A DNA stretch of 64,000 bases, from NCBI GenBank assembly GCA_905203045.1, contig CAJKUH010000005.1:27906-91905 (forward strand), read 5' to 3'. Shown here piece after piece: positions 53,636-62,150 of the stretch. This DNA comes from an uncultured Eggerthella sp. GTDB lineage: Bacteria; Actinomycetota; Coriobacteriia; Coriobacteriales; Eggerthellaceae. The translations under genes and the position numbers were made by a program. Below the pieces are notes generated by a model. That model was not told the DNA's origin and ran no database searches. It saw only the letters and a list, made by a program, of their open reading frames with translations. Position 1 is the stretch's first letter. Every line of letters begins with the position of its first letter.

Positions 53636-55621
53636 TTATTCAGTATCTTCGAAGGCGCGCGAAGGGGCGGCAGTGCAGGCAAGTGCCACCGACACCACAA
53701 GGGCCGCAATAACGGGAACGAGAGCCAACGGGTTCGTCAGCAACGAGGCGCCTGTGCTGTCGGCAAGCGAGCCCAATACCACAGCGGCAATTTCCAATGC
53801 GCCGGCAAGCACCATGCCCACCGTGCACCAAAGGCGTTTTCCCGTACCGCACAAAGCCGAAGAAGCAGCTGCAGCGCCCACCCATGCCACGATGGTGATC
53901 CAGGTAGAAGGCGTGATGAGCATGCCTGCCGCCAGGTCTTGAATGCTTCCGCCAAAAGGCACCAGGGCGCATGAAACGGCATTCCACCCCGAAAGGGAAC
54001 ACGAACCCAAGCCCGCAAGCGCAAGCGCCAAAAACGCCGCAAACAAAGACGTTATCGCCGCATCGCGCGGACGTAGCACGTAGCCTGCAACAAAGGGCAT
54101 AAGCGGCGCAAACCCGAACGACCCGACAAGGGCAGGCAACAGAGCCACATTCGACGCTTCATGCGAATGACGACCGGAGAAATACCACCACGCTCCCGCA
54201 GCGGCCATAAAGGCCACGCCCAGCACAGGCGAGCCGAACACGCAAAGCGTGACGCCGAAAGCCTCGCACACCACCAACGCGCCAATCGAGGGAACCAATG
54301 CCGAAAGCAGGGCACACCCTGCCAACACCCCCCAGGAAACCGGCTTGCCCCAGGCATCGGGGGCCGCAACGGAATTCACGGTTAAAAAGCCCAGCACCAC
54401 GGCGTTCAACGCTGCCCATACGCGGGAAAGCACTGCCTTCATACGCGGCGTAGGGCGCCATGGCTCACGGGGTTCGGCGTCAGGCGCCGGAAGCGCAGCA
54501 GCTTCCTCTTCCGCCTCTTCTTCCAGCTCGTCGCTTTCTTCCTGGCCTACCAGGCGCTTCAGCTTGTTGGCGCCCTTGCGGGGACCGCCCAAGCAAGGTT
54601 GCATCTGCTCGGCAAACTCCTTTACCGTTGCATAGCGCTCGGTAGGGTCGGGCGAAAGCGCGCAGAACATCACATCGTCGATTTCAGGCGCCAGGCCTTC
54701 CATGCAAAGCGAGGGAACAACCAGCTCGGCATCGTAGATGGCATCTTCCGCTTCGGGGACGTTGTCCGCCAGGAAGGGGTTGGAGCCCGCTATCATTTCG
54801 TAGGTAAGGCTGGCAAGAGCCCATTCGTCGCACCGCTCGCTGACGTTTTCCTGTTCCATCTGCTCGGGCGGCATGTAGCCGAAGGTGCCGCCTTCCGCAG
54901 CACCGTAACCCGCTTCCCCAGCCAGGCGCGCCAGACCGAAATCGGTCACCTTCACGTGGCCTTGCTTGTCTATCAGCACGTTTTCGGGTTTGATGTCCAA
55001 ATGCAGCACGTGGTGGGTGTGCGCAACCTGCAACGCCTTCGCCACCGCCTTGAACACCGCAGAAACGATGTCGGGATCGATTTGCTCGGGGTACTCGTGC
55101 AACACTTCGGCAAGCGTCATGCCGTCGACGTATTCCAAAATGAGGTAGGCCATGCCATCCTGCACTTCGAAATCGTATACCTGCACGATGGAAGAATCGG
55201 AAAGCTTCGCCGCCGTACGCGCTTCATCGAGCCCCGGTACCGCGGAAATGTCCGCCTGGCCCGAGCCCAACATGATGCTTCCCCCTTCGGGGAACATCCC
55301 GGCAGCATCTTCCAGTGGCATGCACTTGATGGCAACACGGCGCTGGATGCGCGTGTCCCACGCAACCATCACCGAGGCAAAGCCGCCCTGCCCCGCTTCG
55401 CGTTCGGGCAAGTAGCGGCCAAGAAGAAGCTCGCCCTGCTGCGTTGGCTGTTGGGCCTGAATTTCCGCATACGAGGCATTTGACGCATCGTCAGCAGAAC
55501 CTTCGTTGGCCGCCAAGGGCGCATCGCCTTCATTGCCCCCCAAAGGCGCAGAAAACCGAGCCGGCAGTGTAAGCCACCCGACTCGGCGTGTTCCTGGTGT
55601 TTTGCCCTGAGGCTTTTGCAA
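53636..55621 (-). CDS. Membrane serine/threonine protein kinase (start uncertain)
   Basis: The kinase domain spans about residues 68-330: GQGGFASVMVAW, the Lys in RVAIKCM, the catalytic loop HLDIKPENV (Leu instead of the usual Arg) and DFGLAR. A Glu-rich linker is followed by about eight membrane segments (residues about 390-650). The frame is open to TTG 55621, but a terminator-like hairpin (55552-55586) lies inside that start region. TTG 55543 or TTG 55516 would place the start after the hairpin. Targets are unknown; PASTA repeats are absent. Confidence 0.82.
   Translation of the reverse strand: MQKPQGKTPGTRRVGWLTLPARFSAPLGGNEGDAPLAANEGSADDASNASYAEIQAQQPTQQGELLLGRYLPEREAGQGGFASVMVAWDTRIQRRVAIKCMPLEDAAGMFPEGGSIMLGSGQADISAVPGLDEARTAAKLSDSSIVQVYDFEVQDGMAYLILEYVDGMTLAEVLHEYPEQIDPDIVSAVFKAVAKALQVAHTHHVLHLDIKPENVLIDKQGHVKVTDFGLARLAGEAGYGAAEGGTFGYMPPEQMEQENVSERCDEWALASLTYEMIAGSNPFLADNVPEAEDAIYDAELVVPSLCMEGLAPEIDDVMFCALSPDPTERYATVKEFAEQMQPCLGGPRKGANKLKRLVGQEESDELEEEAEEEAAALPAPDAEPREPWRPTPRMKAVLSRVWAALNAVVLGFLTVNSVAAPDAWGKPVSWGVLAGCALLSALVPSIGALVVCEAFGVTLCVFGSPVLGVAFMAAAGAWWYFSGRHSHEASNVALLPALVGSFGFAPLMPFVAGYVLRPRDAAITSLFAAFLALALAGLGSCSLSGWNAVSCALVPFGGSIQDLAAGMLITPSTWITIVAWVGAAAASSALCGTGKRLWCTVGMVLAGALEIAAVVLGSLADSTGASLLTNPLALVPVIAALVVSVALACTAAPSRAFEDTE
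55552..55586 (-). terminator. Terminator-like hairpin between larC and the kinase gene
   Basis: On the minus strand CCGAGTCGG pairs with CCGGCTCGG (one G-T pair), with an inner GGC/GCC, and is followed by TTTT. It would end the larB-larC transcript and lies within the longest reading of the kinase gene. Confidence 0.65.
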
Positions 55622-55625
55622 GCAG

Positions 55626-56174
55626 CTATTCCTTGAAGTTCGTTACAAAATGCTTGATTATCGCCGCGGATGTTGGCGTGCAGCGCTCGCCTTCCATGCG
55701 CAGCTCAACAAGCGGCATACCATCTAGGATAGCGGCAGTTGCAGGCGCGGGCACAGAAAGCACACCATGAGCGCATTCGATTTCGCCGGCACCGGGCTGA
55801 ATAGGCGTTGCCTCCACCGATTCGGGCGCAAGCACATAGAACTCGGCGCAGATGGCAAGCGCATTGCGGATTCCGCTGGCGTTGCCCACTTCGTGGAAAT
55901 GCGTCTGGGAAACCTCGCACCCATGCACCTTGGCCTCGGCGGCGGCAAGGATGGCATACACACTACGCAGATCTTCTTTTACTTGCTGGGGCACATCAAG
56001 AGCATCGATGGTTTCGTTTACTTCGCCGATGTTGTGACGATGCTTTTCGGGCACCTTTGCCGTTTCGATGATCTCGTAGAAGCGCTTATGCTGCGCTTCG
56101 TCCATCGCGTCGAACAGCGTGTCGAAAATCTGGCCGCGCGTGGCGTTTTCGGTGAAGTCGAAGGAAATCTGCAT
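55626..56174 (-). CDS. larC: LarC-like nickel-insertion protein, short form
   Basis: The 182-residue protein carries the LarC core THFHEVGNASGIRNALAICAEFY near residue 90 and CAHGVLSVPAPATAAILDGMPL near 135, ending with the TSAAIIKHFV segment. Full LarC proteins have about 400 residues, so both the N-terminal glycine-rich DCFSGISGD region and the C-terminal domain are missing. LarC inserts nickel into pyridinium bisthiocarboxylate mononucleotide, the lactate racemase cofactor. It follows larB by nine bases. It may be a reduced or altered function protein. Confidence 0.75.
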   Translation of the reverse strand: MQISFDFTENATRGQIFDTLFDAMDEAQHKRFYEIIETAKVPEKHRHNIGEVNETIDALDVPQQVKEDLRSVYAILAAAEAKVHGCEVSQTHFHEVGNASGIRNALAICAEFYVLAPESVEATPIQPGAGEIECAHGVLSVPAPATAAILDGMPLVELRMEGERCTPTSAAIIKHFVTNFKE

Positions 56175-56183
56175 GGTTGCTCC

Positions 56184-56960
56184 TTATTGCTCGGCGGGCG
56201 CTGAGCCCGGAAGATGATTGATGAGATGCGCCTGGAAGCCTGCCCCGAAGCCGTTGTCGATGTTCACTACACTAGTGCCGCTGGCACATGAATTGAGCAT
56301 GGAAAGCAACGCGGACAGACCGCCGAACGATGCGCCGTAGCCCACGCTGGTGGGCACCGCGATAACCGGACACGATGCCATGCCGCCCACCACGCTGGCA
56401 AGGGCACCTTCCATGCCCGCCACCGTGATGATAACCTGCGCCTGCATCAAGTCGTCCATATGGGCCAACAAACGATGCAAACCCGCAACGCCCACGTCGT
56501 ACAAACGCTGCACCTTGTTGCCCAGCGCTTCGGCAGTAAGCGCCGCTTCTTCCGCCGCATACATGTCGCTGGTACCGGCGGCGGCCACCACAATGGTGCC
56601 GTTGCCCGTAGGTGCGGGCAACGGGCCCACTATGCCCACGCGCGGAATTTCGTGATAGATGAAATCGGCGCCGAACGCCTGCTGCGCACGCTGGGCGGCT
56701 TCGGGCTTCATGCGCGTGATAAGCACCGTTTCCGCACCGCCCTTTCGTAGCGATTTAGCTATACCTGCAATTTGATCAGGTGTTTTTCCTTCGCCGTAAA
56801 TCACTTCGGCAGCGTTTTGGCGCAGGGCACGGTGATGGTCGACTTTGGCATAGCCCAAGTCAGTGAAGGGCTCCTTCTTCAAGGAAAGCAGAGCTTCATC
56901 GGGCGATGTTTCGCCCGCGGCAACGCTCTCCAAAATCTTCTTTATTGTGTCGGATTCCAT
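56184..56960 (-). CDS. larB: LarB: pyridinium-3,5-biscarboxylic acid mononucleotide synthase
   Basis: The 258-residue protein has DLGYAKVDHHRALRQNAAEVIYGEGKT-type N-terminal residues (about 34-60) and a PurE-like domain with VVAAAGTSDMYAAEEAALTAEALG near residue 124 and the VVGGMASCPVIAVPTSVGYGASFGG loop near 190. LarB carboxylates and hydrolyses NaAD in the first step of the nickel pincer cofactor. larC is next; larE and larA are not in the window. Confidence 0.92.
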   Translation of the reverse strand: MESDTIKKILESVAAGETSPDEALLSLKKEPFTDLGYAKVDHHRALRQNAAEVIYGEGKTPDQIAGIAKSLRKGGAETVLITRMKPEAAQRAQQAFGADFIYHEIPRVGIVGPLPAPTGNGTIVVAAAGTSDMYAAEEAALTAEALGNKVQRLYDVGVAGLHRLLAHMDDLMQAQVIITVAGMEGALASVVGGMASCPVIAVPTSVGYGASFGGLSALLSMLNSCASGTSVVNIDNGFGAGFQAHLINHLPGSAPAEQ

Positions 56961-57155
56961 CGATGCCCCCGATCATGCTCTAACGCGCACGCGCTGTGTT
57001 CTTCGATTGCATGGTATCATAAGTAACGCCGCGTCACTAAAACGCCACGGCGCTTCATTTACAGAATAGGACAAAGCCCTTCCCCACAGCCAAAAGCCCG
57101 CACTGACACCCTGGGAAGGCACCCGCTTGCGCCCTTGCGCATAAAGGAGGACGTA

Positions 57156-58298
57156 ATGAACTACCGCACCCTTGGCAAAACCGGCTTGAAGGTAAGCGAG
57201 ATCGGTTTCGGCGCCGAATGGCTACCGAACGACGACCCGGAATTTGCCCGCGCCCTTACCCACCATGCCGAAGAAGCCGGCATCAACATCGTAGACTGCT
57301 GGATGGTAGACCCTGGCGTGCGCCGTGCTTTGGGTGCCGCCGTTTGCGAAAACCGTGCACACTGGATTGTACAGGGACACTTCGGCGCAACTTGGCAGAA
57401 CAACCAGTACGAACGCACCCGTGGCATGGACCAGGTTGTTCCTGCCTGGGAATTTCTGCTGGAATGCTTCGGCGGCCATATTGAGCTGGGGCTTATCCAT
57501 TACGTTGACAAGATCGATGAATTCAACGGCATCATGAACGGCGAGTTCATCGAATATGTGCGCGCCGAAAAGGCCGCAGGGCACATCGACCATATCGGCC
57601 TTTCCACCCACAACCCCGATGTTGCGTTGGAAGCATGCAAGTACCCCGAAATCGAGATGATCATGTTCTCGCTGAACCCAGCGTTCGACATGCTGCCGCC
57701 CTCGGAAGATATCAACACGTTGTTTGCCGAAGAATATCAGCAGGGCCTTTCCAACATCGACCCGAAGCGCCAAGAGCTGCACCGTCAATGCAGCTTGAAC
57801 AACGTGGGGCTTACCGTCATGAAGCCCTTCGCCGGCGGCAGGCTGCTTGATGCAAGCAAGTCACCCTTCGGCGTTGCTATGACACCCACGCAGTGCATCG
57901 AGTACTGTCTTTCGCGCCCGGCGGTGGCATCGGTGCTTGCCGGCTTCAAAGACGTTGAGGAATGCGACGGCTGCCTGAAATACGTTACCGCCACGCCCGA
58001 AGAGCGCGATTTCGGTCGCGTGCTTTCCAGTGCGCCCACGCACACCTACTTCGGCCAGTGCATCTACTGCGGCCACTGCCAGCCCTGCGCCGTGGGCATC
58101 AACATCGCCGAGGTGAACAAATTCTACGACTTGGCCGTTATGCACGAAGAAGTGCCCGAATCAGTGCAGAAGCACTACGAGGCGCTGGACGTTACCGCCA
58201 GCGAATGTACCGGCTGCCAAACTTGCGAAGCCAACTGCCCCTTCGGCGTGAAAATTGCCGAGCGCATGGAAAAAGCCGCCGAGCTGTTCGGGTTCTAA
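57156..58298 (+). CDS. Aldo/keto reductase-like protein with C-terminal 4Fe-4S domain, altered catalytic tetrad
   Basis: ATG 57156 follows AAAGGAGG. The 380-residue protein has an AKR barrel (MNYRTLGKTGLKVSEIGFGAEWLP) and a two-cluster ferredoxin tail (CIYCGHCQPCA near residue 306, CTGCQTCEANCP near 354). In the AKR tetrad the Asp is present (INIVDCW) and the His (LIHYVDK), but the usual Tyr and Lys positions read D and H. It is convergent with the flavodoxin-like gene. The reaction is unknown. Confidence 0.85.
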   Translation: MNYRTLGKTGLKVSEIGFGAEWLPNDDPEFARALTHHAEEAGINIVDCWMVDPGVRRALGAAVCENRAHWIVQGHFGATWQNNQYERTRGMDQVVPAWEFLLECFGGHIELGLIHYVDKIDEFNGIMNGEFIEYVRAEKAAGHIDHIGLSTHNPDVALEACKYPEIEMIMFSLNPAFDMLPPSEDINTLFAEEYQQGLSNIDPKRQELHRQCSLNNVGLTVMKPFAGGRLLDASKSPFGVAMTPTQCIEYCLSRPAVASVLAGFKDVEECDGCLKYVTATPEERDFGRVLSSAPTHTYFGQCIYCGHCQPCAVGINIAEVNKFYDLAVMHEEVPESVQKHYEALDVTASECTGCQTCEANCPFGVKIAERMEKAAELFGF

Positions 58299-58328
58299 GA
58301 GCAGAAAAGCAACCGCCCCCCCTATAAC

Positions 58329-58364
58329 AAGGCGCCCAAACCGTCACAGCGGCTTGGGCGCCTT
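58329..58364. terminator. Bidirectional terminator
   Basis: AAGGCGCCCAA pairs with TTGGGCGCCTT, with TTTT following on the plus side. Between two convergent genes. Confidence 0.88.
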
Positions 58365-58369
58365 TTCAG

Positions 58370-59026
58370 TTAAAGCTTAAGCGACTGTGTCCATTGGCGA
58401 ACATCGCTTTCCGTCGCATTGGAGGCAAAACGCTTGCCGCTCTGCCAATCTCCTGTACCAGCAAGCTTGGCAAGATGGCTACCGCTTTGCCCCAATTCCG
58501 AAGATGCCGATGTGCAAAACGTCACGACTTTCTTGCCCGAAAAATCGTTATCCGACGCGAACCGGTTAACGGGCCACGCAGCATCGGACCACCAAATAGG
58601 ATGGCCCAAGAGAACGGTTTCGTATCCCGCGAAATTATCAGGCGCTGTTTGAACTAGTGCGATATCCTGCAGGCTCTTGTCTTCGTGTTCGCGGTACACA
58701 CGACTTGTTTTATTGTCGTAATCAAGATCGGAAGCTGCATAGGCTTGCTCGGGCACAATTTCAAACAAGTCAGCTCCCAACTCATTGGCAAGGGCTTCCG
58801 CGACAGCGCGGGTGTGTCCTTGCGCCGAGAAATAGGCAACCAGCACGGTATTCTGAGGCTGCTGGCCTGCTGCAGAGGCCTGACTTTCTTGAGCGCCGTC
58901 CGTCTGACTTCCACCGTCTTGCTTACTGGAAGAGCAAGCTGAAAGCAATCCGCCGCTCAAAAGCGCAGCACCCGCAAGCACACCGACTTTCACAAAGCCT
59001 CTTCTAGAAATGCGCTGACTTAGCAT
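58370..59026 (-). CDS. Tat-exported flavodoxin-like lipoprotein
   Basis: The start at 59026 gives a twin-arginine signal QRISRRGFVKVGVLAG and a lipobox LLSAC (Cys at about residue 31). A Ser/Gln/Gly-rich linker leads to a flavodoxin-like domain from about residue 60: TVLVAYFSAQGHTRAVAEALA and LLGHPIWWSDAAWPVNRF. It should be a membrane-tethered extracytoplasmic FMN protein. A 32-bp palindromic operator lies 81 bases upstream of the start. Neighbours are two ferredoxin-type aldo/keto reductases. Confidence 0.88.
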   Translation of the reverse strand: MLSQRISRRGFVKVGVLAGAALLSGGLLSACSSSKQDGGSQTDGAQESQASAAGQQPQNTVLVAYFSAQGHTRAVAEALANELGADLFEIVPEQAYAASDLDYDNKTSRVYREHEDKSLQDIALVQTAPDNFAGYETVLLGHPIWWSDAAWPVNRFASDNDFSGKKVVTFCTSASSELGQSGSHLAKLAGTGDWQSGKRFASNATESDVRQWTQSLKL

Positions 59027-59106
59027 TGGCACACCCTTTCCCTCTTGCTGCCGGGCTGGCAAAATCAGCTCAGTTCAGCCCAACTTCCGATTCTCCATTG
59101 GCATTA

Positions 59107-59138
59107 TTATAAGTTACGTAACGTTACGTAACTTATAA
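59107..59138. promoter_or_regulatory. Perfect 32-bp palindrome upstream of the flavodoxin-like gene
   Basis: Two tandem copies of GTTACGTAAC are flanked by TTATAA and its complement, giving a perfect palindrome. The position suits an operator. No regulator gene is adjacent. The tandem-palindrome design resembles the TetR operator at 41488 but the half-sites differ. Confidence 0.8.
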
Positions 59139-59184
59139 AAAGGAAATATTTCCTAGAAGCACCAAAGGAAAGCGCGGATACACA

Positions 59185-59219
59185 AGGGCAGGTCGGGTGC
59201 ATAACATCCGACCTGCCCT
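59185..59219 (-). terminator. Probable terminator of the second aldo/keto reductase gene
   Basis: AGGGCAGGTCGG pairs perfectly with CCGACCTGCCCT. The T-run is weak. It lies about 60 bases beyond the stop at 59282. Confidence 0.65.
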
Positions 59220-59281
59220 ATTCCAAGAAAGGGAGATTGCCTCTTCCCATGCAAAAACAAGCAGTGAAATGGGGGCTGCCC

Positions 59282-60442
59282 CTATTCACCCAACAGCTCG
59301 TCTACCTTGGGCAACAGCTCGCTGATCTTGATATGCTGCGGGCAGATTTCCTCACACGAGCCGCAGCTGGTGCAGGAATCGGCACGACGACCGTAGCTGG
59401 TAACCTCGTTGGCGTAGAAATCCTTCGCTAACTCCATGTTGTCGTACAGCACACCCATGTTGTAAGCACGGAAGTTGTACGGAATGGCAATCTTGTTCGG
59501 GCACATGTCCACGCAGTAGTTGCAACCCGTACAGGGAATGGCGGCCTTAGCGTCGAGTGCCGCCTTCGCTTTGTCGAGCACCGCGTGCTCTTCGGCAGAA
59601 AGCATGCCCGGGTGCGCTTTCTGCATGTAACCGATGTTTTCCCGCAGCTGTGCAGGCGTGCTCATGCCGGAAAGCACACAGGAAACCTCGGGCATATCCC
59701 ACAGCCAATCGAGCGCCCATTCCACATTGCTGTGCTTAATGCTCGATTCATCGAAAGCTGCCTGGGCGTTCTTCGGCAAATCAACCAGCAGGCCACCGCG
59801 CAGCGGCTCCATCACCACCACGGCCATACCGCGCTCAGCTGCCATCTTCATGCCCTTGATGCCTGCTTGATAATCGCGATCATAGTAGTTCAGCTGAATT
59901 TGGCAGAAATCCCAGTCGGCGGCATTCAGAATTTCCTCGAACAGCTCCAAGTCGTCGTGGAATGAAAAGCCGATGTTGCGCACTTTGCCGCTGGCTTTGG
60001 CGCGCTTCATGCCTTCGATGGCATTGTTGCGCACCGTCTTCTTCCAGCTGCCGCCGTTCATGGAATGCAGCAGGTAGTTGTCCACGTAGTCGAGCCCCAA
60101 ACGTTCCAGCTGCTCATCGAGGAACCTGTCAAAATCTTCGGACAACTTGTACAGCCACGCAGGCGATTTCGTGGCAACGTACACCTTTTCGCGGTAGCCG
60201 TCTTTCAGCGCTTCGCCCAAGATACGCTCGGAATAACCGCTTACATAGTTGTAGGCCGTATCGAAGTAATTGATGCCGCCGTCGATTGCCGTACGGATCA
60301 TGGCAATGGATGTTTCAACGTCTACCTGGTCGATGGTATTGCTGTTCACCGTTTTGCCGCCGTCTTTCATGGGCAAGCGCATAACGCCAAACCCCAAAGG
60401 CGAAACCTTCATGCCGGTGTTGCCGAATGGACGCAGTTCCAT
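59282..60442 (-). CDS. Aldo/keto reductase with C-terminal 4Fe-4S domain
   Basis: The 386-residue protein begins MELRPFGNTGMKVSPLGFGVMRLP. The AKR tetrad is intact: Asp and Tyr in NYFDTAYNYVSG, Lys in VATKSPAW and His in NYLLHSMNGG. The ferredoxin tail has CTGCNYCVDMCP near residue 300 and CTSCGSCEEICP near 365. It reduces or oxidises carbonyl substrates with NAD(P)H and iron-sulfur electron relay. The substrate is unknown. Independent transcription unit. Confidence 0.92.
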   Translation of the reverse strand: MELRPFGNTGMKVSPLGFGVMRLPMKDGGKTVNSNTIDQVDVETSIAMIRTAIDGGINYFDTAYNYVSGYSERILGEALKDGYREKVYVATKSPAWLYKLSEDFDRFLDEQLERLGLDYVDNYLLHSMNGGSWKKTVRNNAIEGMKRAKASGKVRNIGFSFHDDLELFEEILNAADWDFCQIQLNYYDRDYQAGIKGMKMAAERGMAVVVMEPLRGGLLVDLPKNAQAAFDESSIKHSNVEWALDWLWDMPEVSCVLSGMSTPAQLRENIGYMQKAHPGMLSAEEHAVLDKAKAALDAKAAIPCTGCNYCVDMCPNKIAIPYNFRAYNMGVLYDNMELAKDFYANEVTSYGRRADSCTSCGSCEEICPQHIKISELLPKVDELLGE

Positions 60443-60545
60443 GACACCCCTCCTATCCCCTTGGCCGCAGCGCTTTGTCCCCTATGCTGCACATGGCCAA
60501 TGTTTGATTCAATTAGGTTCAGAGTACCGCAAAACCAAGCAATGG

Positions 60546-60551
60546 TATAAT
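60546..60551 (+). promoter_or_regulatory. -10 element of a short convergent RNA
   Basis: A perfect TATAAT precedes the predicted RNA start at about 60557. No good -35 hexamer is seen at 17 bases. Confidence 0.45.
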
Positions 60552-60556
60552 CGAGA

Positions 60557-60637
60557 CATCAGCAAAGCCCGGACCATTCAGAGGCAGCGGGCGGAGCGAT
60601 TGACTTAAGGGGTTAGTGGCAGCTAACCCCTCTTTTT
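60557..60637 (+). ncRNA. Candidate antisense RNA of a type I toxin-antitoxin locus
   Basis: From the TATAAT at 60546 to the terminator at 60608-60637 a transcript of about 80 bases would form. Its 3' part overlaps the end of the peptide gene read from the opposite strand, so it would pair with the toxin mRNA. No ORF of note is inside. This is the par/Fst layout; it is inferred from sequence only. Confidence 0.5.
60608..60637. terminator. Shared bidirectional terminator of the peptide/antisense locus
   Basis: AGGGGTTAG pairs with CTAACCCCT, followed by CTTTTT on the plus strand. The peptide stop codon lies inside the right arm. Confidence 0.75.
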
Positions 60638-60736
60638 GTCCTTCTCCATCCGTCGTTGCTTATATTCTTGAAAAGCTGCCAGCGCGAAACTGGCAATGTT
60701 GGCTATAGCAGCCAATGCAAACAAGATTTCCTGCAT
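60623..60736 (-). CDS. Hydrophobic 37-residue peptide, candidate type I toxin
   Basis: ATG 60736 follows AAAGGAG at a good distance. The peptide is MQEILFALAAIANIASFALA followed by a basic tail ending KQRRMEKDKKRG: one membrane helix and a charged C-terminus, as in Fst, Ldr or holin-like toxins. On the minus strand a TATAAT lies at about 60799-60794, upstream of the ATG. It converges with a predicted short RNA from the plus strand. I have no homology evidence. Confidence 0.6.
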   Translation of the reverse strand: MQEILFALAAIANIASFALAAFQEYKQRRMEKDKKRG

Positions 60737-60892
60737 AGGCGATGCTCCTTTCTCGAAGCTCCACCCGCACACGGACTCTGCTGAATTATTCCATTATATA
60801 GGAACAAGTGTTCGTATTACACAGTACAAAAAAACGGCCTCCCTGGAAGCGTTCCCGCATCTCAGAGAGGCCGTTTCAGCTTGCAAATTCAG

Positions 60893-61957
60893 TTACACGT
60901 TGAACTTGAAGTGCATAACGTCGCCGTCCTGCACCACGTAGTCTTTGCCTTCCTGGCGCAGCTTTCCGGCATCGCGGCAACCCTTTTCGCCACCCAAGGC
61001 AACGTAGTCTTCATATGATGCGGTTTCCGCCTTGATGAAGCCACGCTCAAAATCGGAATGGATAACGCCTGCCGCCTGCGGCGCTTTAGCACCAACGGGG
61101 ATGGTCCATGCACGCGTTTCGGTTTCGCCACTGGTGAAGTAGCTCTGCAGACCCAGCAACTTGTATGCCTCGCGGATAAGACGGGAAAGGCCCGATTCGT
61201 CCAAACCCAGCTCCTCCATGAAAATGGCAGCCTCATCGGCATCAAGCTCAGCCAGGTCGGCTTCGATCTTGGCGCTGATGGGCACTGGCTGTTGTCCATC
61301 GATTTCGGGAAGCTCGGCGTTGATCTTGTCTTCGTCGACGTTTGCAATATAGAGCATGGGCTTCATGGTAAGCAGGCACAGCTCGCGGATTGCATCCTGC
61401 TCTTCCTCGGAAAGATCAAGCTGGATGGCGCGCTTGCCTTCGTTCAGGCCTTCGAGCACCTTTTGCGCTGCTTCAAAGTTGATGGCCTTTTCCTTGTAGC
61501 GCTTGCCTTCCTTTTCCAGGCGAGGAAGCGCCTTTTCGATAGTGGCGATGTCGGCCAAAATCAGCTCGGTTTTGATGGTTTCAACGTCGCTCTGCGGATC
61601 GACCTTCTTGGAAACGTGCTCCACGTTCGGGTCGCTGAAGAAACGCACCACTTCGCAGATAGCATCGGTTTCACGGATGTTTGCCAGGAACTTGTTGCCC
61701 AAGCCTTCGCCCTGCGAAGCACCGGCAACCAAGCCAGCAATGTCAACGAATTCCACAGTAGCAGGAATGATCTTGGCGGGATGGTCGATAGCAGCCAGGC
61801 CGTCAAGACGCTTGTCGGGAACGGGAACCAAACCTACGTTTGGCTCGATGGTTGCAAAGGGATAGTTTGCCGCAAAGCCGCTCTTCTTCGTAAGAGCAGT
61901 GAAAAGGGAGGACTTACCGACGTTGGGCAAGCCAACAATGCCAATAGAAAGGGACAC
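60893..61957 (-). CDS. ychF: Redox-regulated ATPase YchF (Obg-like)
   Basis: The 354-residue protein has the P-loop GLPNVGKSSLFTALT at residue 8, the G3 region DIAGLVAGASQGEGLGNKFL near residue 72 and the C-terminal TGS domain (RAWTIPVGAKAPQAAGVIHSDFERGFIKAE region and DVMHFKFNV at the end). YchF binds ATP rather than GTP and associates with ribosomes. Single gene. Confidence 0.96.
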   Translation of the reverse strand: MSLSIGIVGLPNVGKSSLFTALTKKSGFAANYPFATIEPNVGLVPVPDKRLDGLAAIDHPAKIIPATVEFVDIAGLVAGASQGEGLGNKFLANIRETDAICEVVRFFSDPNVEHVSKKVDPQSDVETIKTELILADIATIEKALPRLEKEGKRYKEKAINFEAAQKVLEGLNEGKRAIQLDLSEEEQDAIRELCLLTMKPMLYIANVDEDKINAELPEIDGQQPVPISAKIEADLAELDADEAAIFMEELGLDESGLSRLIREAYKLLGLQSYFTSGETETRAWTIPVGAKAPQAAGVIHSDFERGFIKAETASYEDYVALGGEKGCRDAGKLRQEGKDYVVQDGDVMHFKFNV

Positions 61958-62150
61958 GTTTGCTCCTTGATACGTTTCTCAAAATTTGTACGCGTTCCAT
62001 CATACCACCGCAAAAATCAGTTGCACTGTTCCACGAACAGCGCAAAACCCGCAAAACAATGCGATGTCGCACAGGTCTTTTTCGGCATAGGAGAATCCCG
62101 AGGAACAAATGTGACATAAAAAACGCCTACAGGGCGTTAAAGAGCTCAGG

